DNA of 64,000 nucleotides, from the NCBI GenBank assembly GCA_013298945.1, contig JAAFJR010000001.1, forward strand, positions 682,001 to 746,000, read 5' to 3'. The position numbers were made by a program, and so were the translations under genes. The stretch is from Polaromonas sp. (GTDB lineage: Bacteria; Pseudomonadota; Gammaproteobacteria; Burkholderiales; Burkholderiaceae_C). Positions 43,645 through 51,392 of this stretch are shown one piece after another. Each line of letters begins with the position of its first letter. Position 1 is the first letter of the stretch. Below the pieces are notes generated by a model, which saw only the letters and a program-made list of their open reading frames with translations, was not told the DNA's origin and did no database searches.

Positions 43645-43689
43645 ATTGTTAGCTAATTTTGAAACTATTTTATGTTGGTTTCTAACAAT
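43645..43689. repeat. Inverted repeat upstream of dctQ
   Basis: ATTGTTAG (43645-43652) and CTAACAAT (43682-43689) are perfect inverted 8-mers with a 29-base centre. It may be a hairpin or operator for the TRAP genes; no direct evidence. Confidence 0.4.
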
Positions 43690-43725
43690 GTTGCAGCTAT
43701 ATTTGGAATAGCTGTTATGGTTAAT

Positions 43726-44424
43726 TTACACCACTTTAACGTGAATATCCGTTAAGCCATCAACGTGTCCGTGCATGGTGTCGCCTACCGACACAGCCGC
43801 CACACCAGCAGGCGTGCCCGTGTAAATCAGATCGCCCGGTTGCAGTTCCCAAGCGACTGAGATGTGCTCAATGATTTCGCCAATATTCCAAATTAGCTTA
43901 GTTACCGTGCTGCGTTGGCGGTCTTTGCCATTGACTTGAATAAACAGCTCTGCATTTTCAATATCACCAGCTTGATCTGCTTGTGTGATGGGGCCGATGG
44001 GGGAGGCGTGGTCAAAAGATTTACCGATGCACCATGGGCGGCCAAGTTTCTTCTGCTCACCTTGCAAGTCACGGCGCGTCATGTCTAAACCTACGGCGTA
44101 ACCGTAAATGTGCTTTTTAGCGTCTGAAGCTTTGATGTTTTTGCCACCCGTGCCAATGCAGGCGACAAGTTCGATTTCATGTTGAAAATCTTTCGTCAGC
44201 GTTGGGTAGGGCACTGTAGCAGTCTCGCCTGCGTTAGCAACCACCACGGTATTGGCGGGTTTGATGAAGAAAAACGGTGGCTCGCGGCCCGTGAATCCCA
44301 TTTCCTGGGCATGGTCTACATAGTTACGGCCCACGCAGTAAATGCGCTGGACTGGGAAGCGTGCAGTCGTGCCGACGACTGGGATGGACACTTGCTCTAA
44401 GGCGGGGATAACGTATTGAGTCAT
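43726..44424 (-). CDS. nagK: Fumarylpyruvate hydrolase (FAH family)
   Basis: Hydrolyses fumarylpyruvate to fumarate and pyruvate, the last step of the gentisate pathway. The 232 residues are of the FAH family: [17 protein letters not shown] at the start, [13 protein letters not shown], metal-binding [13 protein letters not shown] (E-x-E) and [14 protein letters not shown], and the C-terminal [19 protein letters not shown]. Its start overlaps the gentisate dioxygenase stop by four bases. Gene name by analogy with Ralstonia nag genes; the reaction is inferred from family plus neighbour. Confidence 0.87.
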   Translation of the reverse strand: MTQYVIPALEQVSIPVVGTTARFPVQRIYCVGRNYVDHAQEMGFTGREPPFFFIKPANTVVVANAGETATVPYPTLTKDFQHEIELVACIGTGGKNIKASDAKKHIYGYAVGLDMTRRDLQGEQKKLGRPWCIGKSFDHASPIGPITQADQAGDIENAELFIQVNGKDRQRSTVTKLIWNIGEIIEHISVAWELQPGDLIYTGTPAGVAAVSVGDTMHGHVDGLTDIHVKVV

Positions 44425-45506
44425 TCGGCGAGTCTTTCTTCTTTATGTATACCCAGTGCCTGGTGCACTGGGCGGTCTGAGTAACTGAACAACACGCAGC
44501 CGCTTATCGAAGAAAAGCGGGCAGTGTGCCACGATGGAATCACAAAATGGTCACGCGGTGAAAAATCAAATTGTACGGCGGTGTTTCCATGAATGCCGTT
44601 GTGCTCAATCTGTACTGAACCAGAACCTTCAACCACACTAAAAATCGCGCCATCGGTTTGGCGATATGGCAAACCGCTAAAACCAGCGGGCAAACGTTGC
44701 ATAAATGTCGCCATCGTTGGCATGGGCGATCCGCCAGTGAGTGGGTTGATGTAACGCAGCTTCACGCCGTCCCATGCATCAATAGGCTGGGTTTTCTCTA
44801 AAGTATGCAGCGCTTCGCGGCTTTTCTCATATGAATAGCTAAAAATCGGCGATGTTTGCCCCAGTGGCGAATCGTAAGTTCGCACAGGCGCCATGTTGTA
44901 GCCAAACTGGGCAAAGCTGGTTCCTTCTGGGCGTGTCACAGCTTGCGATTTCTCAGTCGCATTTTCTGCAAAACCAGCATCTAAAAAGCGGATCAACGGG
45001 ATGTCTAAACCATCCAACCAAACCACAGGTTCTTTCGCCTCTGAACCATGATCGTGCCAAGTCATGCTTGGCGTGATGATGAAATCGCCTGGGTGCATGG
45101 TGGTGCGTTCACCATTCACGGCTGTGTAAGCGCCAGAGCCTTCGACGATAAAACGCAGGGCGCTTTGGGTGTGGCGGTGGCTGGGGGCAACTTCGCCCGG
45201 CATGATGAGCTGCAAACCCGCGTACAGCGCTTGGGTGATGGCGGATTGCCCTTTTAATGCCGGATTTTCCAAAATCAGCACGCGGCGCACGGCCTCATCA
45301 GCGGTGATAACTTCGCCAGCCCGCATCAAATAAGGCCTGATTTGCTCATATTTCCATAGCGCTGGCACGCACGGTGTGTTAGGTTGCTTAGGCACAAGGG
45401 CATGCAGTTCGCGCCAAAGCGGTGTCAAATGATGTGGTGCCATGTCACTGTACAGCTGCTCGCGGACATTGTTTGTGTTGACGGATGCATTCATAGAGTC
45501 GTTCAT
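44421..45506 (-). CDS. gtdA: Gentisate 1,2-dioxygenase
   Basis: A bicupin Fe(II) enzyme that opens the ring of gentisate to give maleylpyruvate. The first cupin carries the metal ligands in [18 protein letters not shown] and [10 protein letters not shown]. Other family features are [18 protein letters not shown] and [12 protein letters not shown]; the second cupin contains [14 protein letters not shown] and [11 protein letters not shown]. 361 residues, standard length. It leads the minus-strand catabolic operon and faces a MarR gene across a palindrome. No hydroxylase that makes gentisate is in the window. Confidence 0.92.
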   Translation of the reverse strand: MNDSMNASVNTNNVREQLYSDMAPHHLTPLWRELHALVPKQPNTPCVPALWKYEQIRPYLMRAGEVITADEAVRRVLILENPALKGQSAITQALYAGLQLIMPGEVAPSHRHTQSALRFIVEGSGAYTAVNGERTTMHPGDFIITPSMTWHDHGSEAKEPVVWLDGLDIPLIRFLDAGFAENATEKSQAVTRPEGTSFAQFGYNMAPVRTYDSPLGQTSPIFSYSYEKSREALHTLEKTQPIDAWDGVKLRYINPLTGGSPMPTMATFMQRLPAGFSGLPYRQTDGAIFSVVEGSGSVQIEHNGIHGNTAVQFDFSPRDHFVIPSWHTARFSSISGCVLFSYSDRPVHQALGIHKEERLAE

Positions 45507-45514
45507 ACCTTTAT

Positions 45515-45534
45515 ATGATACGTGTACTTATCAT
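45515..45534. promoter_or_regulatory. Putative MarR operator between gtdA and marR
   Basis: ATGATA-N8-TATCAT is a perfect 6+6 inverted repeat in the 108-base divergent region, nine bases before the gtdA ATG. Size and symmetry suit a MarR dimer, which would block gtdA transcription. Confidence 0.6.
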
Positions 45535-45614
45535 GTGTATGCTTAGTATTTACCCTAGCTAAAACGCAAAGATGCCATGGTCTTGATCATAAATCCGCGT
45601 ATTAAACTCATCCC

Positions 45615-46073
45615 ATGTCATTAATTTACGATTATCACGCTGCTCCCGGGCATTTAATTCGGCGCGCACACCAGTTAGCCGTCAGTATCTTTGCGGAAAA
45701 CACAGCCATTTTTGACATCACTCCCGTGCAATTCGCCATGCTAAATGCACTGGTGGACGAGCCTGGCGAAGACCAAATCACCTTGGCAGGCAAAGTCGCT
45801 TTTGATGCTGCCACCTCAGGCGCTGTGATTGCACGTTTGGAAGCCAAGGGCCTGTTGCGGCGTGATGCCGACCCCAAAGACAAACGCCGTAAATTACTGA
45901 CTGCGACCGCCGAAGGTGAAAAAGTCGTCATTGCCATGAAAGCTGCCGTCGCGGAAGTTCAGGAGCAAATCATGCAGCCGCTGACGGCGAAAGAGTCGCA
46001 GCAATTAACGAGTTTGCTCGACAAGCTTGTGGCGGGCCATGATGAGATTGCTAAAAAGGGAGAAATATCTTGA
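45615..46073 (+). CDS. MarR-family regulator of the gentisate cluster
   Basis: A 152-residue winged-helix dimer. The recognition region is ITLAGKVAFDAATSGAVIAR and the wing is LLRRDADPKDKRRKLLTATA, the classic MarR D-x-R-D..K pattern. It is divergent from gtdA, so it probably represses the ring-cleavage operon and responds to an aromatic acid (inference). The aldolase gene overlaps its stop codon by four bases (TTGA). Confidence 0.9.
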   Translation: MSLIYDYHAAPGHLIRRAHQLAVSIFAENTAIFDITPVQFAMLNALVDEPGEDQITLAGKVAFDAATSGAVIARLEAKGLLRRDADPKDKRRKLLTATAEGEKVVIAMKAAVAEVQEQIMQPLTAKESQQLTSLLDKLVAGHDEIAKKGEIS

Positions 46074-46765
46074 CGCAAGTGATCTTGACGCAAGCTCAGC
46101 TCAGAGAAGAGATTTGCCGTGTTGGCAAAAGTTTGTTTGATCGCGGCTATGTTCATGCGACTGCAGGCAATATCAGTGTGAAGCTAGATGAAGAGCAGGG
46201 CGGGGGCTTTTTGATAACGCCTACCGATGCTTGTTTGGGCTTTCTCGACCCTGCGCGTTTGGCGCGACTTGACGATGTGGGGCAACAAATCAGCGGTGAT
46301 CGTGCTAGTAAAACAATTGCTTTGCATCGGCAGATATATTTCGCTAGTGCTGGTAGCGCTACAGCAGCACGTTGCATCATCCACACGCACAGCACGCATT
46401 GTGTGGCTTTGACGCTGGGTATCTCATTTTCATCGGAAGTGCTTTTGCCAGCTTTGACACCGTATTTTGTTATGAAGGTCGGCCATGTTCCTATGATTTC
46501 ATATCACCGCCCAGGTGACCCGCAAGCGGCGCAAGAGGTAGCTGACGTCATTGCAAAATACCAAAGCAAAGGTAAGCCAATACGCGCGATCATGCTTGAT
46601 CGCCTTGGGCCCAATGTTTGGCATGACAGCCCAGCAGCGGCGATGGCAGTCTTAGAGGAGCTGGAAGAAACTGCAAAACTGTGGCATTTGTCAGCTGGGG
46701 CGGCGTCTGAATTGTCTGAGAGTGCGATTGCAGAGTTGCGCCAGACATTTGGGGTGTTTTGGTAG
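46070..46765 (+). CDS. Class II aldolase/decarboxylase family protein (OtnC-like)
   Basis: A zinc-dependent aldolase/adducin-fold protein, 231 residues. The motif GYVHATAGNISVKL holds the conserved Gly-Asn; the zinc ligands are the two His of IIHTHSTHCVAL and a later His. The phrase ITPTDACLGFLDPARLARLD is typical of 3-oxo-tetronate 4-phosphate decarboxylases (OtnC), though the conserved Ser-type residues differ. The start is TTG overlapping the marR stop. Its place behind the MarR gene suggests a catabolic role, possibly decarboxylation, but the tetronate partners OtnK and OtnI are absent. Confidence 0.78.
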   Translation: MTQVILTQAQLREEICRVGKSLFDRGYVHATAGNISVKLDEEQGGGFLITPTDACLGFLDPARLARLDDVGQQISGDRASKTIALHRQIYFASAGSATAARCIIHTHSTHCVALTLGISFSSEVLLPALTPYFVMKVGHVPMISYHRPGDPQAAQEVADVIAKYQSKGKPIRAIMLDRLGPNVWHDSPAAAMAVLEELEETAKLWHLSAGAASELSESAIAELRQTFGVFW

Positions 46766-46842
46766 TTGTTAAAAATTTAATTGAACAATTTAGTGAATAA
46801 TTTAGTGAAAGTTTAAGTTGAATTATTGAAACTACGACTACT

Positions 46843-47601
46843 ATGGATAAATCATCAAATATTGTTCAAACATTTGCACCGACGGGTAATCTACGTGCCT
46901 CTATTAACTTGGGCAATCCGATATTGGCCAATTTACATGCTGAAGCCAAGCAGCCCTTTGGCATTTCTATAGACTTGGCGACAGAGCTCGCGAAACAATT
47001 GGACGTGGGGCTGGAATTGGTGGTTTTTGACACAGCGGCCAAATCTGTTGAGGCCTTGTCGCTAGAGCAAGCTGATATTGGTTTCTTTGCGATTGATCCA
47101 CTTAGAGGGAAAGACATTTCTTTCACTGCGGCCTATGTCTTGATTGAGGGCAGCTACATGGTGCCAGCGGACTCGACGATTGTGGCGAACGAGGAGGTGG
47201 ACGACCCTAAACACCGTGTGGTGGTGGGCAAGGGCAGCGCTTATGACTTGTTTTTGTCTCGCGAATTGAAGCGTGCCGAGATTGTAAGAGCGCCCTCGTC
47301 GCAAACGGTGGTTGATTTGTTTGTGGAGCGGGGCTTGGATGTCGCAGCGGGTGTCAAGCAGCAGTTAGAAATGGATTTGAAGCGAATATCAAAGGATAAG
47401 CCAACTGCAAGGCTGCGTTTGCTACCCGGCAACTTTATGGTGATCCAGCAAGCCATGGGTGTACCCAAAAGCCGCGGTGAGGCCGCTGCAGCCTATCTGC
47501 ACAAGTTTGTTGAGACCATGAAAGCCTCTGGCTTCGTGCAAGCTGCCATGCAGCGGCACGGTATCAAGGGCGCATCGGTTGCGCCCGCACCCTCAAAATA
47601 A
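46843..47601 (+). CDS. Family-3 type solute-binding domain protein without signal peptide
   Basis: A 252-residue protein with the bilobed fold of amino-acid-type binding proteins (GNLRASINLGNPILANLHAE, GISIDLATELAKQLDVGLEL, ADIGFFAIDPLRGKDISFTA, and KSVEAL). Unlike transport receptors, it starts directly with MDKSSNIVQTF and has no signal peptide. It may sense a ligand in the cytosol, or a start further upstream is missed (none is in frame with a signal). It follows the aldolase by 77 bases on the same strand. Confidence 0.8.
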   Translation: MDKSSNIVQTFAPTGNLRASINLGNPILANLHAEAKQPFGISIDLATELAKQLDVGLELVVFDTAAKSVEALSLEQADIGFFAIDPLRGKDISFTAAYVLIEGSYMVPADSTIVANEEVDDPKHRVVVGKGSAYDLFLSRELKRAEIVRAPSSQTVVDLFVERGLDVAAGVKQQLEMDLKRISKDKPTARLRLLPGNFMVIQQAMGVPKSRGEAAAAYLHKFVETMKASGFVQAAMQRHGIKGASVAPAPSK

Positions 47602-47621
47602 GCTGTTTTTAAGCAGATTAA

Positions 47622-47924
47622 CTATGCAGATTTGGTGACCAAATCAAAATGTTCAACATTCGGCGGACTTGCAAAAAATGGTCCCACTATCGCGCGCCAC
47701 TCGGTGAAGAGCGGGGATTCACGAAAGCCAACCGTATGGTCTTCCAGCGTCGCCCAAAAGATTTGCAAAATATAACGCTCTGGGCTTTCAATGCCTTTGT
47801 TCACTTTAAACCCCTGAAAGCCTTTGGCTTTTGCAATCACGGTGGTCAAACCGCGCTCAATGGCTTCGTCAAAAGCGGACTGCTGGCCAGGGTGGATGCG
47901 GATGTCGGCTAGTTCTAAAATCAT
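47622..47924 (-). CDS. Antibiotic biosynthesis monooxygenase (ABM) domain protein
   Basis: A small ferredoxin-like-fold protein of 100 residues. It shows DIRIHPGQQSAFDEAIERGL, AKAKGFQGFKVNKGIESPER and ILQIFWATLEDHTVGFRES, the ABM-domain pattern. Members include quinol monooxygenases and many of unknown role. The ATG at 47922-47924 follows AAAGGA; the longer frame starts in the divergent isomerase gene. Lying in the aromatic region, a quinol or phenol-related role is possible but not shown. Confidence 0.83.
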   Translation of the reverse strand: MILELADIRIHPGQQSAFDEAIERGLTTVIAKAKGFQGFKVNKGIESPERYILQIFWATLEDHTVGFRESPLFTEWRAIVGPFFASPPNVEHFDLVTKSA

Positions 47925-47960
47925 TTTTATTCCTTTTAAATTTAATTCCTCTATCATTTT

Positions 47961-48638
47961 ATGATTCTTCACAACTACTTTCGCTCGTCGGCTTCGTTTC
48001 GGGTACGCATTGCCTTAGCTCTCAAAGGTCTGCCGTACGAGTATGTGTCCGTGCATTTGGCCAAAGGCGACCACAAATTGACCGCGTATGCCGAGAAATC
48101 AGCAGACGGCCTAGTGCCATTACTGGAAGTAAATGAGAATGGACGTGGCGAATCGCTGTCTCAATCCATGGCGATCATTGAGTACATCGATGAAACACAT
48201 TCGCAATCTCCGCTTTTGCCCCAAGATCCATTGGGCAGAGCAAAGGTACGCGCCTTGGCCCAAAGCATTTCTTGTGAAATTCACCCTTTGAACAACCTGC
48301 GGGTGCTCAAATACTTGGTGAAGGAGCTTAAACAAGACGAAGCTACTAAAAACGCGTGGTATGTGCATTGGTGTCGTGAGGGTTTAGAAGCTTTTGAGCG
48401 CCAATTGGCTGGCGATGCCACGTATCGCGCCAAAAACGGCAAAGCTGCGAGTGTTTATTGTTTCGGCGACACGCCAACGCTGGCAGATTGCTGCTTGGTG
48501 CCGCAAATTTTCAATGCGCAGCGCTTCAATGTGCCGTTCAATGGGCTGCCTTTGACGATGGCTGCTTTTGACGCTTGCATGAAATTGCCCGCTTTCCAGC
48601 AAGCCCAGCCCTCAAATTGCCCTGACTTTGAGGCCTAA
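47961..48638 (+). CDS. Maleylpyruvate/maleylacetoacetate isomerase (zeta-class GST)
   Basis: A glutathione S-transferase-fold isomerase converting maleylpyruvate to fumarylpyruvate (or the acetoacetate analogues). The zeta-class motif is NYFRSSASFRVRIALALKGL, matching the SSCX(W/H)RVRIAL consensus with Ala for Cys. GLVPLLEV and LSQSMAIIEYIDE follow, and the C-domain has FGDTPTLADCCLVPQIFNA. 225 residues. With gtdA and the FAH hydrolase it completes the gentisate route, so nagL-type activity is favoured over tyrosine catabolism. Confidence 0.88.
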   Translation: MILHNYFRSSASFRVRIALALKGLPYEYVSVHLAKGDHKLTAYAEKSADGLVPLLEVNENGRGESLSQSMAIIEYIDETHSQSPLLPQDPLGRAKVRALAQSISCEIHPLNNLRVLKYLVKELKQDEATKNAWYVHWCREGLEAFERQLAGDATYRAKNGKAASVYCFGDTPTLADCCLVPQIFNAQRFNVPFNGLPLTMAAFDACMKLPAFQQAQPSNCPDFEA

Positions 48639-48646
48639 TTTCAAGC

Positions 48647-49498
48647 ATGAACCCCGATTGGATCATCCCCAACTGGCCCGCCCCGCCCCATGTGAAGGCT
48701 GTGTTTACCAGCCGTGGCATCGCGCAAACTGGCTTTGAAACGGGAAGAGTTAGCAAAAGCGGTAAAAGTGGTTATAGCGGAGCTAGCCAGCCTCCGTTTA
48801 ACGCGTTTAACCTAGGTGATCATGTGGGTGACGACCCAAACCATGTCATGGCAAATCGGCATATGTTGCAGGTTTTGCTGGGTGTTAAACCCATTTATTT
48901 GAAGCAAGTCCACAGCACAGAAGTGGTAACTTTGAGCCCAAAAACGCCGCACGGCACTGTGGCAGACGCCTGCATCACCACCGAGAAAAAGCTGGCTTGC
49001 ACCATCATGGTGGCTGATTGTTTGCCTGTGCTTTTTACGGATATGGAAGGCCGATTCGTCGCCGCAGCGCATGCTGGCTGGCGTGGTTTAGCAGGCGGTG
49101 TATTGCGTCAAAATATGGAATCAATTTATGCTCTAGCCGGCGTAAATATTGACTATTCAGATATAAAAATAATAGCATGGTTGGGACCTTGCATTGGGCC
49201 TACAACGTTTGAGGTCGGGGCTGAGGTGAAGGCTGCGTTTGCTGCCAAATTTGTGGGTTCTGAGTGCTATTTCAAAGCTGTTGGCACTTTGGATTCTGGG
49301 AAATATCTAGCTGATTTGGCTGGCTTGGCTAAGCTGCAATTGAAGCTGCTGGGGCTAGCTGATGATCAGATCTTTGGAAACGATAGCAGCGAGCAGTGGT
49401 GCACGGTAAACAATTCGTTACGATTTTTCTCGCACAGGCGCGATGCTGTCAAGCTCGGTAGCAGCGGCCGGATGGCTGGGTGTATTTGGTTGGAGTGA
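48647..49498 (+). CDS. pgeF: YfiH/PgeF-family purine nucleoside phosphorylase-like protein
   Basis: A copper/zinc-site protein; members act as polyphenol oxidase-like or purine nucleoside phosphorylases and edit peptidoglycan precursors. The family motifs are KQVHSTEVV, MVADCLPVLF, AAHAGWRGLAGGVL and LGPCIGPTTFEVG, with His/Cys ligands of the metal site. 283 residues. Residues 35-50 carry a Ser/Gly-rich insert (RVSKSGKSGYSGASQ). A dispersed-repeat copy is translated as ALAGVNIDYSDIKIIAW (about 162-177). Starts eight bases after the isomerase gene; its 3' end overlaps a small gene on the other strand. Confidence 0.88.
   Translation: MNPDWIIPNWPAPPHVKAVFTSRGIAQTGFETGRVSKSGKSGYSGASQPPFNAFNLGDHVGDDPNHVMANRHMLQVLLGVKPIYLKQVHSTEVVTLSPKTPHGTVADACITTEKKLACTIMVADCLPVLFTDMEGRFVAAAHAGWRGLAGGVLRQNMESIYALAGVNIDYSDIKIIAWLGPCIGPTTFEVGAEVKAAFAAKFVGSECYFKAVGTLDSGKYLADLAGLAKLQLKLLGLADDQIFGNDSSEQWCTVNNSLRFFSHRRDAVKLGSSGRMAGCIWLE
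49131..49176 (-). repeat. Dispersed ~45-bp repeat, copy inside pgeF
   Basis: CTCTAGCCGGCGTAAATATT, then ATATAAAAATAATAGC; the reverse-orientation copy is read in frame. Confidence 0.68.
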
Positions 49499-49729
49499 GT
49501 TTGGTTGGGGTGAGTTTGGCTGTAGCAATTCAGCTTCCAAAGCTTCTTTTTCTTTGATAGCACGCTTACGACCGGGCGAGCGCATTAGGTAAACTACCAA
49601 TGAAATAGGTATTAAGCCGTACAAAATAAAGGTCACAATAGCACCTAAGACAGTTCCATTGCTGTTAGTGGCTTCAGCCACTGCCATCATGAGGGCGACA
49701 TACATCCAAGCGATTGCAACGATATACAT
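49418..49729 (-). CDS. Small membrane protein, conserved near phaC
   Basis: A 103-residue protein of unknown function. Two hydrophobic helices (MYIVAIAWMYVALMMAVAEA and AIVTFILYGLIPISLVVYLM) are followed by a basic RSPGRKRAIKEKE and a low-complexity tail with LQPNSPQPNSLQPN repeats. The start and helices resemble a conserved Burkholderiales protein (from memory). The tail's last about 27 codons lie antisense to the pgeF 3' end. Divergent from phaC across 34 bases. Confidence 0.72.
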   Translation of the reverse strand: MYIVAIAWMYVALMMAVAEATNSNGTVLGAIVTFILYGLIPISLVVYLMRSPGRKRAIKEKEALEAELLQPNSPQPNSLQPNTPSHPAAATELDSIAPVREKS

Positions 49730-49763
49730 GGTCAAGTTTTCAGGGGTTAAATAGGAGCTGGGG

Positions 49764-51374
49764 ATGTTTGAAAATGTGAAACTCGATTCTAGTAAATTGC
49801 TAGAACTGCAAAATCAATATCTTGAGGATGTTGGCAAATTGTGGCAGCAATCGACGCAAGCTGCAACACAATTACCAGATAAACGCTTTGCAGGCTCGGC
49901 TTGGACGCACAATCCAGCTGCTCAATTCGCTGCAGCTGCATATTTGCTGAATGCTAAAGCACTGCAAACCATGGCAGATGCTGTGGAAGCTGACGAAAAA
50001 ACCAAAGCACGTATCAGCTTTGCCGTCGAGCAGATGAACGCTGCTGCATCGCCAAGCAACTTTTTAGCCACCAATGCCGAAGCGCTACAAAAAGCCGTTG
50101 ATACGAAGGGCGAAAGCATTGGTAAAGGTATCCAAAACCTGCTGCAAGACATGCAGCGCGGCCATATCAGCATGACGGATGAATCGGTCTTCGCCGTCGG
50201 CGAAAACGTCGCAACCACCGAAGGCGCTGTCGTTTTTGAAAACGAGCTGTTTCAGCTGATTGAGTACAAACCGCTCACAGCCAAAGTGTATGAGCGTCCG
50301 TTTTTACTCATTCCGCCATGTATAAATAAGTTTTATATTCTTGACCTGCAGCCTGAAAACTCGCTGGTGCGCTACGCCGTCGCGCAAGGTCACCGCACCT
50401 TTGTGTTGAGCTGGCGAAACCCTGATATGTCGGTTGTCGATAAAACATGGGACGACTATATCGAACAAGCTGCTATCAAAGCGATAGCTACCGTGCAACA
50501 AATTACCTCGGCTAAGCAGATAAATGCGCTAGGTTTCTGCGTTGGGGGGACGATTTTATCGACAGCATTGGCGGTTTTGGCAGCACGCAAACAAAAGCCT
50601 GTGGCCTCATTAACGCTGCTGACAACCTTGCTTGATTTCAGCGACACCGGCATTTTAGATATTTTTATCGACGAAGAAGCTGTGAAAAAGCGAGAGGCAG
50701 AGTTGGCTAAGAAAGATGCGCCAGCGCTGCTCAAAGGCCAAGAGCTGGCTAGCACGTTCAGCTTTTTGCGTCCTAACGATTTGGTGTGGAATTATGTGGT
50801 GGGCAATTACCTCAAAGGCGAAACGCCGCCAGCGTTTGATCTGCTGTATTGGAATTCAGATGCCACCAATCTGCCCGGCCCTATGTATTGCTGGTATTTG
50901 CGCAACACCTACCATGAGAACAACCTCATCAAACCGGGTAAAGCCGTGGTGTGTGGGCAAAAGGTCGATTTTGGCAAGCTTGATTTGCCCACATATATTT
51001 ACGGTTCACGTGAAGATCATATTGTGCCGATCACGGGTGCATACGCTTCAACGCACGTGTTGCCGGGCAAAAAGCGCTTCGTCATGGGGGCGTCTGGTCA
51101 CATTGCTGGTGTGATTAATCCGCCAGCTAAAAACAAGCGCAGTTATTGGACGAATGAAAAAGTGAAAGATAAGTTTCCCGCCACCCAAGCCGAATGGCAA
51201 GCCAATAGCAAAGAGCACCCCGGTAGCTGGTGGACAGATTGGTCTGCTTGGTTAGCTGGGAATGCTGGCAAGCAGATTGCAGCACCAAAGACCTACGGTA
51301 ACGGCACAGGCAAAGGAAAACTTAAAGCGATTGAGCCCGCACCGGGTCGGTATGTGAAAGCCAAAGCCGTTTAA
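49764..51374 (+). CDS. phaC: Class I poly(3-hydroxyalkanoate) synthase PhaC
   Basis: Polymerises 3-hydroxybutyryl-CoA into PHB on granules. The alpha/beta-hydrolase core has the lipase-like box GFCVGG with nucleophile Cys259. The catalytic Asp is probably in GSREDHIVPI, and the His in GASGHIAGVINPP. RPFLLIPPCINKFYILDLQP and FVLSWRNPDMS are typical. At 536 residues it is shorter at the N-terminus than the 589-residue Cupriavidus enzyme. An AGGAGC site precedes the ATG. phaA follows 18 bases downstream. Confidence 0.95.
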   Translation: MFENVKLDSSKLLELQNQYLEDVGKLWQQSTQAATQLPDKRFAGSAWTHNPAAQFAAAAYLLNAKALQTMADAVEADEKTKARISFAVEQMNAAASPSNFLATNAEALQKAVDTKGESIGKGIQNLLQDMQRGHISMTDESVFAVGENVATTEGAVVFENELFQLIEYKPLTAKVYERPFLLIPPCINKFYILDLQPENSLVRYAVAQGHRTFVLSWRNPDMSVVDKTWDDYIEQAAIKAIATVQQITSAKQINALGFCVGGTILSTALAVLAARKQKPVASLTLLTTLLDFSDTGILDIFIDEEAVKKREAELAKKDAPALLKGQELASTFSFLRPNDLVWNYVVGNYLKGETPPAFDLLYWNSDATNLPGPMYCWYLRNTYHENNLIKPGKAVVCGQKVDFGKLDLPTYIYGSREDHIVPITGAYASTHVLPGKKRFVMGASGHIAGVINPPAKNKRSYWTNEKVKDKFPATQAEWQANSKEHPGSWWTDWSAWLAGNAGKQIAAPKTYGNGTGKGKLKAIEPAPGRYVKAKAV

Positions 51375-51392
51375 TTTTTTAAAGGAGTCATC

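Noticed and set aside
50451-50500. A stretch in phaC (TGCTATCAAAGCGATAGCT, then GCAACAAATTACCTCGGCTAA) that resembles the ~45-bp repeat.
   Set aside because: Similarity needs a one-base gap and the encoded residues fit the normal PhaC family pattern before GFCVGG, so it may be chance; kept out of the copy count.
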